Origin: Sphingopyxis indica
Lineage (GTDB): Bacteria > Pseudomonadota > Alphaproteobacteria > Sphingomonadales > Sphingomonadaceae
Reading direction: 5' to 3'
Assembly (NCBI RefSeq): GCF_900188185.1
Contig: NZ_FZPA01000004.1
Coordinates: 1-64,000 of the forward strand
DNA: 64,000 nucleotides
Shown: piece after piece, positions 1-8,863 of the stretch
How positions within the stretch are numbered: the first letter of the stretch is position 1
Layout of the letters: each line of letters opens with the position of its first letter
Notes under the pieces: model-generated
Database searches by the model: none
What the model was told of the DNA's origin: nothing
The model's input: the letters and a program-made list of their open reading frames with translations, nothing else
Position numbers and translations under genes: made by a program

Positions 1-126
1 GTCGGCCTCCAGAACAGCTTCTGGCTCACCGTCGCCTGCGAACTCTACGTCCTCTTCTACGCCTTGTGGGGCTCAAAACCCACCAACGCCCTGCCTGGCG
101 AGGTGCTGGAGACGCCCGCCTCCTGA
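1..126 (+). CDS. C-terminal end of a sugar MFS transporter (FHS-like), partial
   Basis: Only the last 41 codons are inside the window, read in frame 1 and ending at TGA 124-126. The visible peptide starts with a hydrophobic segment typical of a final transmembrane helix (SFWLTVACELYVLFYALWG), followed by a short polar cytoplasmic tail. This resembles the end of the fucose/galactose/glucose permease (FHS) branch of the major facilitator superfamily. Its position next to an L-arabinose locus fits an inner-membrane sugar uptake system. The family call rests on one helix and context, so another MFS type is possible. Confidence 0.5.
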   Translation, partial: VGLQNSFWLTVACELYVLFYALWGSKPTNALPGEVLETPAS

Positions 127-156
127 CGTGCGGCTTGCAGAGAGCTGATCCAGAGC

Positions 157-181
157 GGGCCGGCGGCGCCGTCGCCGGCCC
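157..181. terminator. GC-rich hairpin between convergent genes
   Basis: A 9-bp perfect stem (GGGCCGGCG pairing with CGCCGGCCC) closes a 7-nt loop. It lies between the stop of the partial transporter (126) and the stop of the convergent GntR gene (209). There is no clear T-tract, so it may be a bidirectional structural barrier rather than a canonical intrinsic terminator. Confidence 0.4.
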
Positions 182-208
182 GTCGCCGGGGCCGGAAAGG
201 CTCTCGCT

Positions 209-928
209 TCAGCCGGCCATGGCGCTGCGCGTATCTTCGAGCGCAAGGTCGATGAGTGAATTCATCGCTTCTGCGGCGCCATCGCCGTCGCCGGACACGA
301 TGGCGTCATACACGCGGACGTGATCCGGGATCGGATTGCGCGGCAGCGCGCGCGCGCGCTGCTTGAACTGCGTCGTCCAATTCACCGCGGCGCTGATGCT
401 TGCGCTCAGCACCATCAACGCCTGATTGCCGGTGGCATGCAGAATCGCATTGTGAAAATCCCTGTCGGCGGCGCGCCCGGCCTCGGTGGTCAGCGTGTGC
501 CGGCGCATGTCGGCAAGCGCGGTCTTCATGATCTTGAGGTCGGCCTTGTCCCGCCGCTGCGCCGCCAGCCGGGCGGCGGCCGGTTCGACGATGGCGCGCA
601 GTTCGAACAGGCTGCGCACAAACTCGATGTCGGGCTCCCCGGCGAAGGCCCATCCGAGCACTTCGGGATCGAGCAGGTTCCAGCGCTCGCGCGGCAGCAC
701 GCGCGTTCCGGCCTTCGGGCGGCTCGCCACCAGTCCCTTGGCGGTGAGCACCTGGATCGCCTCGCGATAGGCGCTGCGGGAGACCTGCAGCTCTTCGGCA
801 AAGGCCACTTCGCCGGACAGGACATCGCCGGGCGCATATTTGCCCGACAAGATGTCGGTGCCCAGCCTGTGTGCGATGGCGCCGTGCAGGCGCCGGCCGG
901 GGCCGCGTTCCTCCCCCGGCTTCGCCAT
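209..928 (-). CDS. GntR family regulator, FadR subfamily (FCD domain)
   Basis: This is a 239-residue transcription factor. Residues about 14-80 form the winged helix-turn-helix (SRSAYREAIQVL followed by a basic wing), and about 100-225 form the all-helical FCD ligand-binding domain, with an acidic/His pair in DRDFHNAIL and a His in PDHVRVYDAI as expected for the metal site. The ATG at 928 is preferred because AAGGA lies 7 nt upstream; a GTG at 982 would add 18 residues. It is transcribed divergently from the semialdehyde dehydrogenase gene, so it most likely controls the arabinose locus and responds to a sugar acid intermediate. The effector is inferred. I saw no convincing operator palindrome in 929-1075. 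Confidence 0.85.
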   Translation of the reverse strand: MAKPGEERGPGRRLHGAIAHRLGTDILSGKYAPGDVLSGEVAFAEELQVSRSAYREAIQVLTAKGLVASRPKAGTRVLPRERWNLLDPEVLGWAFAGEPDIEFVRSLFELRAIVEPAAARLAAQRRDKADLKIMKTALADMRRHTLTTEAGRAADRDFHNAILHATGNQALMVLSASISAAVNWTTQFKQRARALPRNPIPDHVRVYDAIVSGDGDGAAEAMNSLIDLALEDTRSAMAG

Positions 929-1075
929 TTCCTTTTCCTTGCCCGGTTCAGCCTTTGTCACGATTTCAGCTACCTCCGCCACCAGACCCTAACAGCCCGC
1001 CCGCAGGGAAGGAACGACAAAGATTGCGTTTGGCGCTCACTCGAAATATGTCGGAGTAAATAAGGAGCCCCTCAA

Positions 1076-2605
1076 ATGTCAGATTTCCATTCCATCGCCG
1101 CCGAAACGGGTCAACCCCATGGCGAGCCGCTCAAGGTCGACAGTTCCGCAGATGTTGCGGAAGCCTGCAGGAAAGCCGACGCCGCGTTCGACGCCTATCG
1201 CGCGACCGGCCGCGAGGAGCGCGCCGCCTTTCTCGAGCGAATCGCCGAGGAAATACTCGCCATCGGCGATTCGCTCATCGAGGCGGCCATGACCGAAAGC
1301 GGCTTGCCGCGCGCGCGCCTCGAAGGCGAGCGCGGGCGCACCGTCGGCCAGCTTCGCCTGTTCGCCGATGTGGTGCGCAAGGGCCGCTGGCAACAGCTTC
1401 GTATCGACCCCGCCATGCCCGATCGTCAGCCGCTGCCGCGGCCGGACCTGCGCCTTCGCATGATTCCGGTCGGTCCGGTCGCCATATTCGGCGCTTCGAA
1501 CTTTCCGCTCGCTTTCTCGACGGCCGGCGGCGACACCGCTTCGGCGCTGGCCGCCGGCTGCCCCGTCGTCGTCAAGGGACACCCCGCTCACCCGATCACC
1601 GGCGGGCTGGTCGCACAGGCGATCGCCAGCGCGGTGGCCGCCTGCGGGCTTCCCGAAGGCGTTTTCCAGCATCTTTCCGGCCCCTCGAACGATCTGGGTG
1701 CGGCGCTCGTCGATGATCCGCGGATCATGGCGGTCGGCTTCACCGGCTCGCGCGCCGGCGGCCTGGCGCTCATCAGAATCGCGCAGGCCCGCGACGTTCC
1801 GATTCCCGTCTACGCCGAAATGTCGAGCATCAATCCCGTCCTGTTGCTGCCCGAAGCGCTGAAGGCGCGCGGCGAGGCGCTCGGCGCGGCGTTCGTCGGC
1901 TCGCTCACCATGGGGGCCGGCCAGTTCTGCACCAACCCCGGCCTCGTTCTGGCGGTCGAAGGCGAGGGGCTCGACGCCTTTATCGCCGCAGCTGCGGAGG
2001 CAGTGACGCAAGCGCAGCCGCAGACGATGCTGACCGTCGGCATTCGCGATGCCTATGCGAGAGGCGTCGCGACCCTCGCCGCATGTCCGGGCGTCGAGAC
2101 GGTGGCGCGCGGCGCAGAAGGCGACCGCACCCGCGGCGACGCCGTCCTGTTCCAGACGACCGGCGAAGCCTTCCTGGCCGACAGCGCGATGGGCCACGAG
2201 GTTTTCGGCGCGGCCTCGATCGTCGTGCGTTGCAAGGACGAAGCCGAACTCGCCAGGGTCGTTGCCGGACTCGAAGGCCAGCTCACCGCCACCCTCCACA
2301 TGGATTCCGCCGACGCAGGCATGGCTGCGCGCCTTCTGCCGATACTCGAGCGCAAGGCGGGCCGGATCCTCGCGAACGGCTGGCCGACCGGCGTCGAAGT
2401 CTGTCATGCGATGGTTCACGGCGGCCCGTTTCCGGCCACGTCCGATCCGCGTACCACCTCGGTGGGCAGCCTGGCCATCGACCGCTTCCTGCGCCCGGTC
2501 AGCTATCAGAATATCGCCCAGGACGTCCTGCCCGATGAGCTGCGCGACAGCGCCATCGGCGACGGCGCCCCCCGCCTGATCGACGGCACGCTCAAGCTCG
2601 ACTGA
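1076..2605 (+). CDS. 2-oxoglutarate semialdehyde (2,5-dioxovalerate) dehydrogenase, NADP type
   Basis: This 509-residue aldehyde dehydrogenase should oxidise 2-oxoglutarate semialdehyde to 2-oxoglutarate, the last step of the oxidative pentose and hexarate pathways, in the cytoplasm. The catalytic Cys is residue 285 in [10 protein letters not shown] and the general-base Glu is residue 248 in VYAEMSS. The diverged cofactor and active-site wording is that of the AldH/KGSADH NADP-dependent branch rather than the classical NAD enzymes. AAGGAG sits 7-12 nt before the ATG. It is the first gene of a + strand run that continues into an AraD1-like protein and an L-arabinose dehydrogenase, which supports the substrate. 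Exact cofactor preference is inferred from the family. Confidence 0.9.
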   Translation: MSDFHSIAAETGQPHGEPLKVDSSADVAEACRKADAAFDAYRATGREERAAFLERIAEEILAIGDSLIEAAMTESGLPRARLEGERGRTVGQLRLFADVVRKGRWQQLRIDPAMPDRQPLPRPDLRLRMIPVGPVAIFGASNFPLAFSTAGGDTASALAAGCPVVVKGHPAHPITGGLVAQAIASAVAACGLPEGVFQHLSGPSNDLGAALVDDPRIMAVGFTGSRAGGLALIRIAQARDVPIPVYAEMSSINPVLLLPEALKARGEALGAAFVGSLTMGAGQFCTNPGLVLAVEGEGLDAFIAAAAEAVTQAQPQTMLTVGIRDAYARGVATLAACPGVETVARGAEGDRTRGDAVLFQTTGEAFLADSAMGHEVFGAASIVVRCKDEAELARVVAGLEGQLTATLHMDSADAGMAARLLPILERKAGRILANGWPTGVEVCHAMVHGGPFPATSDPRTTSVGSLAIDRFLRPVSYQNIAQDVLPDELRDSAIGDGAPRLIDGTLKLD

Positions 2606-2620
2606 CACCAGCCATCTTAC

Positions 2621-2652
2621 CGCGGCGCGCCCGGCGAAAGGGACGCGCCGCG
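2621..2652 (+). promoter_or_regulatory. Strong intercistronic hairpin
   Basis: Inverted arms CGCGGCGCG (2621-2629) and CGCGCCGCG (2644-2652) pair perfectly over 9 bp. The 14-nt interior can add a CCC/GGG stem around GGCGAAA. The structure ends just before the ribosome-binding site GGGAGAG of the next gene. It lies inside an apparent operon and is not followed by T residues, so it may stabilise or partition the mRNA rather than end it. Confidence 0.45.
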
Positions 2653-2667
2653 ATCCGGGAGAGACAC

Positions 2668-3663
2668 ATGACTTATCTTCGCCTGCTTCAGCATCGCGCG
2701 GCCGACGGCTCGCGGTCGGTCATTCTTGCCGAAGGCGACACGGCGCATTTCCTTCCGGGCGTGACGTCGGTCCGCGAATTGGCGCAGCGGGCGATCGCGG
2801 CGGGCGAAACGCTGGCCGACACTGCCCGGGCCTGCGGACAGGGCGCAGACGTCGACATTCGCGCCGAATTTGACGCGGGCCGCCTGCTGGCGCCGATCGA
2901 CCATGCGGACGCGGCGCACCTGATCCTGTCGGGCACCGGCCTGACGCATCTCGGCTCGGCCGAGGGCCGCGACAAGATGCACCGCGAGGCCGCGGCGAGC
3001 GAGAAGCAGACCGATTCGATGCGCATGTTTCTGGAAGGCCTCGAAGGCGGCAAGCCTGCCCCGGGCGAGGTCGGGCAGCAACCCGAATGGTTCTACAAGG
3101 GCGACGGTTCGCAGCTCGTCGGCCCCCGGGACCCGCTCCCGATGCCCGCCTTTGCCAAGGACGGCAGCGAGGAACCCGAAGTCGCCGGCATCTATATCGT
3201 CGGCGAGGACGGCACTCCCTATCGGCTCGGCTTTGCGCTGGCCAACGAATATTCGGACCATGTGACCGAGCGGCACAACTACCTCTGGCTCGCGCATTCG
3301 AAGCTGCGCCGCGCCGCATTGGGCGCGGAACTGCTGCTCGGCACGCCGCCCGCGGGCATCGAGGGCACCAGCCGTATCCGGCGCGGCGGGGAACTGCTCT
3401 GGGAAAAGCCGTTCCTGTCGGGCGAGGCGAATATGTCGCACACGATCGCCAACCTCGAGCATCATCATTTCAAATATGATCTCTTTCGCCGGCCGGGCGA
3501 CATTCACGTCCATTTCTTCGGCACCGCGACGCTGTCGTTCAGCGACGGGGTGACGACGCAGGAAGGCGACGTCTTCGAGATTTCGGCTTTCCCCTTCGCG
3601 CTGCCGCTCGCCAATCCGCTGGCGCGCGCCGATGCCCCCGCGGTCGCGGTCAAGGCGCTCTGA
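2668..3663 (+). CDS. AraD1/GguC family protein, FAH-fold sugar-acid enzyme
   Basis: This 331-residue protein has the fumarylacetoacetate-hydrolase-like fold of the GguC/AraD1 group. Typical features are GTGLTHLGSAEGRD near residue 90, a metal-binding acidic motif around EEPEVAGIYIV (residues ~170), EYSDHVTERHN and the C-terminal HVHFFGTATLSF. Proteins of this group sit in sugar-acid catabolic operons and are thought to act on 2-keto-3-deoxy acids. Here the probable role is dehydration of 2-keto-3-deoxy-L-arabinonate, giving the semialdehyde consumed by the upstream dehydrogenase. Family membership is clear; the reaction is inferred from neighbours. Its stop is 3 bp before the next start, so they are co-transcribed. 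Confidence 0.8.
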   Translation: MTYLRLLQHRAADGSRSVILAEGDTAHFLPGVTSVRELAQRAIAAGETLADTARACGQGADVDIRAEFDAGRLLAPIDHADAAHLILSGTGLTHLGSAEGRDKMHREAAASEKQTDSMRMFLEGLEGGKPAPGEVGQQPEWFYKGDGSQLVGPRDPLPMPAFAKDGSEEPEVAGIYIVGEDGTPYRLGFALANEYSDHVTERHNYLWLAHSKLRRAALGAELLLGTPPAGIEGTSRIRRGGELLWEKPFLSGEANMSHTIANLEHHHFKYDLFRRPGDIHVHFFGTATLSFSDGVTTQEGDVFEISAFPFALPLANPLARADAPAVAVKAL

Positions 3664-3666
3664 ACG

Positions 3667-4593
3667 ATGGACCCGATCCGCATCGCCGTCGTCGGTCTCG
3701 GCAAGATCGCCCGCGACCAGCATCTGCCCGCCATCGCCGGCAACGCCGCCTTCAGCCTGGCGGCGACCGTGAGCCCGCACGATCCCGGCCGGGAGGGCGT
3801 TGCCCATTTCGCCAGCCTCGGCGATCTGCTCTATGGCGGACCGGCGATTGATGCCGTCGCCCTCTGCACCCCGCCGCAGGTGCGCTACGATCTGGCGGCG
3901 CTGGCGCTGAAGCGCGGCGTTCACGTCTTCCTCGAAAAACCGCCGGGGGCGACGCTGAGCGAGGTGGTCGCGCTGCGCGAGCGGGCCGACAAGGTCGGCG
4001 TCACGCTTTTCGCCGCCTGGCATTCGCGCTTTGCCGCAGGCGTGGCGCCGGCGCGGGCCTGGCTTGCCGAACGCACGATCCAGAAGGTCTCGATCGTCTG
4101 GCGCGAGGATGTGCGCGTCTGGCATCCCGGGCAGGCGTGGATCTGGGAACCCGGCGGCCTCGGCGTATTCGATCCGGGGATCAACGCCCTGTCGATCCTC
4201 ACCCATATCCTGCCGCGTCCGGTCTTCCTCGAGGACGCCGCGCTCAGCATTCCGGAAAATCGGGCTGCGCCGATCGCAGCCGAACTGCGCTTTCGCGACA
4301 CCGCGGGGGCCGACATTCACATGGATCTCGACTGGCGCCAGACCGGGCCGCAAAGCTGGAACATCACGGTCGAAACCGACGCGGGAACGCTCAAGCTGTC
4401 GAGCGGCGGCGCGGTGCTGACCCTGCCCGGCGGGACCGAGCATAATGAGGACCTCGAATATCCCGGCCTCTATTCGCGCTTCGCCAATCTGATCCGCGGC
4501 GGGCGCAGCGATGTCGACATCGACCCGCTCCGCCTCGTTGCCGACGCCTTTCTGCGCGGACGGCGCGAGAGCGTCGAACCCTTCAACGACTGA
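3667..4593 (+). CDS. L-arabinose/D-galactose 1-dehydrogenase (Gfo/Idh/MocA family)
   Basis: This 308-residue oxidoreductase has an N-terminal Rossmann fold (IAVVGLGKIARDQHLPAI, residues 5-22) and the family signature EKPPGATLSEV near residue 95. The block WREDVRVWHPGQAWIW and the GVFDPGINALSI helix are characteristic of the bacterial galactose/L-arabinose 1-dehydrogenases such as the Azospirillum enzyme. It would oxidise L-arabinose to the lactone with NAD(P)+, the first step of the oxidative route whose last step is encoded two genes upstream. It starts 3 bp after the preceding stop and is followed within 25 bp by the GH51 gene. Confidence 0.85.
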   Translation: MDPIRIAVVGLGKIARDQHLPAIAGNAAFSLAATVSPHDPGREGVAHFASLGDLLYGGPAIDAVALCTPPQVRYDLAALALKRGVHVFLEKPPGATLSEVVALRERADKVGVTLFAAWHSRFAAGVAPARAWLAERTIQKVSIVWREDVRVWHPGQAWIWEPGGLGVFDPGINALSILTHILPRPVFLEDAALSIPENRAAPIAAELRFRDTAGADIHMDLDWRQTGPQSWNITVETDAGTLKLSSGGAVLTLPGGTEHNEDLEYPGLYSRFANLIRGGRSDVDIDPLRLVADAFLRGRRESVEPFND

Positions 4594-4615
4594 CCCCTTA
4601 CGGGGAGGAGAGACC

Positions 4616-6184
4616 ATGATGCTGAGGACGCTTCGCCACACGGCGACATTTCTGCTGCTGGGCGCCACCGCGTTCGCGGGGGCGGCGCAGGCCGATACCG
4701 GAGGAAAGCCGACGACGGCGGTGATCCACGCCGATGCACCCGGGCCGGTCTATAACAAGGAGATCTTCACGCAATTCGCCGAGCATCTGGGCAACGGCAT
4801 TTATGGCGGCCTGTGGGTCGGGACGGACAGCAAGATTCCCAACACCAACGGCTTTCGCAACGACGTCGTCGGCGCGCTGCGCAATCTGTCGGTCCCGGTC
4901 ATCCGCTGGCCCGGCGGCTGTTTCGCGGACGAATATCACTGGCGCGAAGGCATCGGCCCGCAAGGCGAGCGTCCGGTCAAGATCAACACCCATTGGGGCG
5001 GCGTGACCGAATCCAACAGCGTCGGCACCCACGAATTTTTCGAGCTTGTCCGCCAGGTCGGCGCCCAGGCCTATGTCGCGGGCAATGTCGGCAACGGTTC
5101 GCCGCGCGAGATGGCCGAGTGGGTCGAATATATGACGGCGCCGGCCGGAAGCCTCGCCGACGAACGCGCGAGGAACGGCCACAAGGAGCCCTGGTCGGTT
5201 CCCTATTTCGGCGTCGGCAACGAGCTTTGGGGCTGCGGCGGCAATATGCGTGCCGAATATGCGGCCGATGTGACGCGCCGCTATGCCACCTTCATCAAGG
5301 CGCCGGCGGGCACGAAGATCCTGAAGATCGCGGCGGGGGCGAACGTCGACGATTATAACTGGACCGAGACGATGATGCGCGTCGCCGCGTCGACGCTCGA
5401 CGGCCTGTCGCTCCACTATTATGTGCTTCCCGGCGGCGGCTGGCCGCCGCGCGCGCCGGCGACCGGCTTCGACGAAAGCGCCTGGGCCGATACGCTTCAT
5501 CAGGCCTGGCGCATGGACGAGCTGATCGCCCGGCACAGCGCGATCATGGACAAATATGATCCCGAAAAGCGCATGTTTCTCGCGGTCGACGAATGGGGCG
5601 CATGGTATGCGCAGGATCCGGGAACGCGGCCGGGCTTCCTGCGTCAGCAGAATACGTTGCGCGACGCGCTGATCGCCGCGATCAACCTCGACATTTTCGC
5701 CCGGCACGCCGACCGCGTCCGCATGACCGCCATCGCCCAGATGGTGAATGTGTTGCAGGCGATGATTCTGACCGACGGCGACAAGATGGTCCTGACCCCG
5801 ACCTATCATGTCTTCGAGATGTACAAGCCTTGGCAGGACGCCACCGTGCTGCCGATCGACATCGACACGCCGACCTATGCCAAGGGTCAATATAGCCTGC
5901 CGGCCGTCAGCGGTTCGGCGGTGAAGGGCCGGGACGGCAAGGTCCATATCGGACTGTCGAACGCCGATCCCACCGAGCCCAACAGCGTGACGATCGCGCT
6001 CGACGGCGTGGCCGCCCGGCAGGTTTCGGGCCGCATCCTGACCGCCGCCACGATCGACGCGCACAACAGCTTCGATGCCCCGCAGGCGGTCCGGCCCGCG
6101 CCCTTCTCGGGGGCGATCGTCAAGGACGGCAAGCTCGTCGTGACCTTGCCGGCCAAGTCGGTGGTCGTGCTCGAACTGCAATGA
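4616..6184 (+). CDS. Exported alpha-L-arabinofuranosidase, GH51
   Basis: This 522-residue enzyme begins at tandem ATGs (4616 and 4619) after GGGGAGGAG. Residues 1 to about 24 form a signal peptide ending around AFAGAAQA, so it acts in the periplasm or outside. The (beta/alpha)8 GH51 core contains the acid/base Glu203 (GVGNELWG) and the nucleophile Glu326 (VDEWGAW), with the usual C-terminal beta domain closing at KSVVVLEL. It should remove terminal arabinofuranosyl groups from arabinan or arabino-oligosaccharides. The last four bases overlap the next start (ATGA), showing translational coupling with the GH43 gene. Many GH51 enzymes are cytoplasmic, so the signal peptide is informative. Confidence 0.9.
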   Translation: MMLRTLRHTATFLLLGATAFAGAAQADTGGKPTTAVIHADAPGPVYNKEIFTQFAEHLGNGIYGGLWVGTDSKIPNTNGFRNDVVGALRNLSVPVIRWPGGCFADEYHWREGIGPQGERPVKINTHWGGVTESNSVGTHEFFELVRQVGAQAYVAGNVGNGSPREMAEWVEYMTAPAGSLADERARNGHKEPWSVPYFGVGNELWGCGGNMRAEYAADVTRRYATFIKAPAGTKILKIAAGANVDDYNWTETMMRVAASTLDGLSLHYYVLPGGGWPPRAPATGFDESAWADTLHQAWRMDELIARHSAIMDKYDPEKRMFLAVDEWGAWYAQDPGTRPGFLRQQNTLRDALIAAINLDIFARHADRVRMTAIAQMVNVLQAMILTDGDKMVLTPTYHVFEMYKPWQDATVLPIDIDTPTYAKGQYSLPAVSGSAVKGRDGKVHIGLSNADPTEPNSVTIALDGVAARQVSGRILTAATIDAHNSFDAPQAVRPAPFSGAIVKDGKLVVTLPAKSVVVLELQ

Positions 6185-7188
6185 GGAGGACGCTTCTCCT
6201 CGCCGCGGCGCTCGGTCTGGCCGTGCCCGCTTCCGGCGCCGCCGGGCAGCAGGTCGCGGCCGGTCCGAACGATCGGCTGTCGGGCGATCTGACCGCGCAC
6301 GATCCGGCGATCATTCGCGAAGGCGACACCTATTATGTGTTCAGCACGATCGGCAAATATGTGGGAATCAAGACCTCGCGCGATCTCGCGCAGTGGAAGG
6401 ACGCCGGCGCGGTCTTCGCCGAGATTCCGGCGTGGGCCAGGCAGGCCATCCCCGGCGCCGAAGGCCTATGGGCCCCCGACATATCCTATGTGAACGGCGA
6501 ATATCGGCTCTATTATTCGGTCTCGACCTTCGGCTCCAACCGCTCGGCCATCGGCCTTGCGACCAGCCCCACGCTCGATCCGAAAGCCCCGGATTACGGC
6601 TGGAAGGATCATGGGCTCGTCGTCATGTCCACGGCCGAGGACGATTTCAACGCGATCGATCCGAACCTCGTCGTCGATGCCGAAGGACGCCAGTGGCTGG
6701 CGCTCGGAAGCTTTTGGAGCGGGATCAAGCTCTTCGCGCTCGATCCGGCGACGGGCAAGCCGGCGCCGGGAAGCGAGCCCTATTCGATCGCGCGGCGGAT
6801 CGCGCCCGCCGGCGGACCGGCGGCGATCGAAGCGCCGTTCATCATCGGCCACGGCGGCTGGTACTATCTGCTCGTTTCCTATGATTATTGCTGCAAGGGC
6901 GCGAACAGCACCTATTATACGGTCGTTTCGCGCGCGCGGAAGATCACCGGTCCCTATCTGGGCAAGGACGGCAGCGAGATGATGGCAGGCGGGGGGACGA
7001 TCTTTCTGCGGGCCGACCTGCAGGAACAGCAGCGGTTTCGCGGCCCCGGTCATGCCGGCGCCTTCACCGACACGGACGGGACGACCTACGTCGCCTACCA
7101 TGCTTATGACAGGCAGCGGAACGGTGCCCCGACCCTGCGTATCGCGCGCGTCCGGTGGAGCGCGGACGGCTGGCCGGTCGCCGAATAG
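6181..7188 (+). CDS. Exported GH43 arabinanase/arabinosidase
   Basis: This 335-residue protein has a short signal peptide (cleavage about residue 22). It is a five-bladed beta-propeller of family GH43, with the expected catalytic triad: general base Asp41 (AHDPAII), pKa modulator Asp160 (NAIDPNL) and acid Glu217 (AIEAPFII). The YYSVSTFGSNRSAIGLATS and SYDYCCKGANSTYY segments are typical of endo-1,5-alpha-L-arabinanases. The likely substrate is the arabinan backbone, consistent with GH51 and a second GH43 on either side. It is coupled to the GH51 gene by an ATGA overlap. Confidence 0.88.
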   Translation: MRRTLLLAAALGLAVPASGAAGQQVAAGPNDRLSGDLTAHDPAIIREGDTYYVFSTIGKYVGIKTSRDLAQWKDAGAVFAEIPAWARQAIPGAEGLWAPDISYVNGEYRLYYSVSTFGSNRSAIGLATSPTLDPKAPDYGWKDHGLVVMSTAEDDFNAIDPNLVVDAEGRQWLALGSFWSGIKLFALDPATGKPAPGSEPYSIARRIAPAGGPAAIEAPFIIGHGGWYYLLVSYDYCCKGANSTYYTVVSRARKITGPYLGKDGSEMMAGGGTIFLRADLQEQQRFRGPGHAGAFTDTDGTTYVAYHAYDRQRNGAPTLRIARVRWSADGWPVAE

Positions 7189-7231
7189 GGCAATCCCCAG
7201 CGGGCGGCCATTCAACTTGGGAGAGGACAAG

Positions 7232-8674
7232 ATGCAATTCGGAATTTCGCGTCGTGCTTTCGCGGCCGGTGCCGCTCTGTTGCCTGTCGCCTGCTCGCGA
7301 GCTGGCAGGGCCTTGCCGGCCGCCGCCACCGGCGGCTCCGCGCCGCCGCTTCCCGCCCTTTCCAATCCGCTCGTGAAGCAGCGGGCCGACGCCCAGATCT
7401 TCCGGCACGAAGACGGCAACTATTATATGACCGGGTCGGTCCCCGAATATGACCGCCTCATCCTGCGCCGCTCGCGCACGCTTGCCGGGCTGGCCGACGC
7501 CGAAGAACGTGTCCTGTGGCGGCACGAGGCGAGCGGGCCGATGTCGGGCTTCCTGTGGGCGCCCGAACTGCATTTCGTCGGCGGGCGCTGGATCGTTTAT
7601 TTCGCGGCCGGTCCCAGCGGCGGTGGCGAGGATGTCTTTCGCATCCGTACCTATGCGGTGATATGCGACGGCCCCGACCCGATGACCGGGAATTGGACGG
7701 TGCTCGGCCAGTTCGACGCGCCCTGGGACAGCTTCAATCTCGATTCGACGATCTTCATGCATCGCGGGACGCAATATTTCGCCTGGGCGCAGCGCGAGCC
7801 GGGCATCGAGACGAATTCGAATCTCTATATCGCCCCGCTGGCCACGCCGCTGACGCTGGCGGCGCCCGCCGTGCGGCTGACCGTGCCGACGCTCGACTGG
7901 GAAGTGCGGGGGTTCAAGGTCAACGAAGCCCCCGCCGTGCTCGAACGGGGCGGCAAGCTGTTCATGACCTATTCGGCGAGCGCAACCGATGCGCGCTATT
8001 GCCTCGGCCTGCTCACCGCGGACGCCGATGCCGACATCATGGACCCGCACGCCTGGACCAAGTCGCCCGAACCCGTCTTTACCACATGCCGCGAAACCTC
8101 GGTCTATGGGCCCGGCCATAACAGCTTCACCGTCGACGAAGAGGGCCGCGACATGCTCGTCTATCATGGCCGCGATTATGAGGCGATCGAAGGCGACCCG
8201 CTGTTCAACCCCGATCGTCATACGCGGGCGCAGCGCCTTTACTTCGACGCGCAGGGCAATCCCGATTTCGGCGTGCCCGTGGGCAACGGCCCGTTGCCCG
8301 AACGCTTCGCGCCGGCGGGCCGGTCCGGCGTCTGGCTCGCCCATGCCGGCACGCGGGCCTTCGTCGGCTCCGCGCCGCTCGCGCAGACGCAGTTCCGTTC
8401 GCTGCCCGATGCAAACGGCGATCTGCGCCTCTCGCCCATTCTCCTGCGCGATCATTGCCTTGCTGCCACCGCGAGCGGCGGCGTCGAGATCCGGCCGTCC
8501 GCCGCGGGCGATCGCGCACCCGGCGGCGACCTGTTCAAGCGCCGGCCCGGCCCGCGCAAGGACTGCGTCATTCTCGAATCGGCCGCCTATCCCGGCAAGG
8601 CGCTTGCGCACGATGCGGGCTCTCTCCGACTGGCTCCCGCAGGCGAAGCGGCCAGTATCTGGGATATTTCATAG
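7232..8674 (+). CDS. GH43 glycosidase lipoprotein with a CBM42-like C-terminal module
   Basis: This 480-residue protein starts at ATG 7232 after GGGAGAGG. Residues 1-21 contain a twin-arginine-like stretch (SRRAFAAG) and a lipobox ending at Cys21 (LPVAC), so it is probably an exported lipoprotein. The GH43 propeller spans about 45-345 with Asp52 (RADAQIF), Asp171 (NLDSTIF) and Glu232 (VNEAPAVL). The last ~120 residues look like an AbfB/CBM42 arabinofuranose-binding beta-trefoil: FKRRPG, CVILESAAYPGKAL and LRLA match the usual repeat wording. The module assignment is from recalled motif similarity and should be less certain than the GH43 call. It probably debranches arabinan at the outer membrane surface. 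Confidence 0.82.
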   Translation: MQFGISRRAFAAGAALLPVACSRAGRALPAAATGGSAPPLPALSNPLVKQRADAQIFRHEDGNYYMTGSVPEYDRLILRRSRTLAGLADAEERVLWRHEASGPMSGFLWAPELHFVGGRWIVYFAAGPSGGGEDVFRIRTYAVICDGPDPMTGNWTVLGQFDAPWDSFNLDSTIFMHRGTQYFAWAQREPGIETNSNLYIAPLATPLTLAAPAVRLTVPTLDWEVRGFKVNEAPAVLERGGKLFMTYSASATDARYCLGLLTADADADIMDPHAWTKSPEPVFTTCRETSVYGPGHNSFTVDEEGRDMLVYHGRDYEAIEGDPLFNPDRHTRAQRLYFDAQGNPDFGVPVGNGPLPERFAPAGRSGVWLAHAGTRAFVGSAPLAQTQFRSLPDANGDLRLSPILLRDHCLAATASGGVEIRPSAAGDRAPGGDLFKRRPGPRKDCVILESAAYPGKALAHDAGSLRLAPAGEAASIWDIS

Positions 8675-8723
8675 GCTTAATAAATCAGACTAAATAATAT
8701 CCGCTTTGGGTCCATGAAGGCCA

Positions 8724-8745
8724 TGTGTGGCGCAGATGTCGCACA
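8724..8745. promoter_or_regulatory. Possible operator upstream of the TonB receptor
   Basis: An imperfect dyad pairs TGTGTGGC with GTCGCACA across a 6-nt centre (6 of 8 positions match). It lies about 120 bp upstream of the receptor start and just before a TATAAT at 8753-8758. The TGTG/CACA ends are spaced too widely for a CRP site. It could bind a LacI- or GntR-type regulator, but this is a weak signal. Confidence 0.25.
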
Positions 8746-8780
8746 AATCGGGTATAATCCCGCGCGCTAGCAGAATCGGC

Positions 8781-8809
8781 TTGCAAATTTTAACTCCGAC
8801 AAATTATAG
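8781..8809 (+). promoter_or_regulatory. Candidate sigma-70-like promoter for the TonB receptor
   Basis: TTGCAA at 8781-8786 is followed after 16-17 bp by ATTATAG (8803-8809), in an unusually AT-rich gap between the GH43 stop (8674) and the receptor start (8864). This would give the receptor its own transcript. The match is by eye only. Confidence 0.3.
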
Positions 8810-8863
8810 GCCTCACTGGTTCACGAGGCATGGTATCGGCCAGCCTCAACGGGAGGATAGACT

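Noticed and set aside
8753..8758. A perfect TATAAT upstream of the TonB receptor
   Set aside because: No acceptable -35 element stands 16-18 bp upstream, and it is isolated; it was kept only as context for the nearby dyad.
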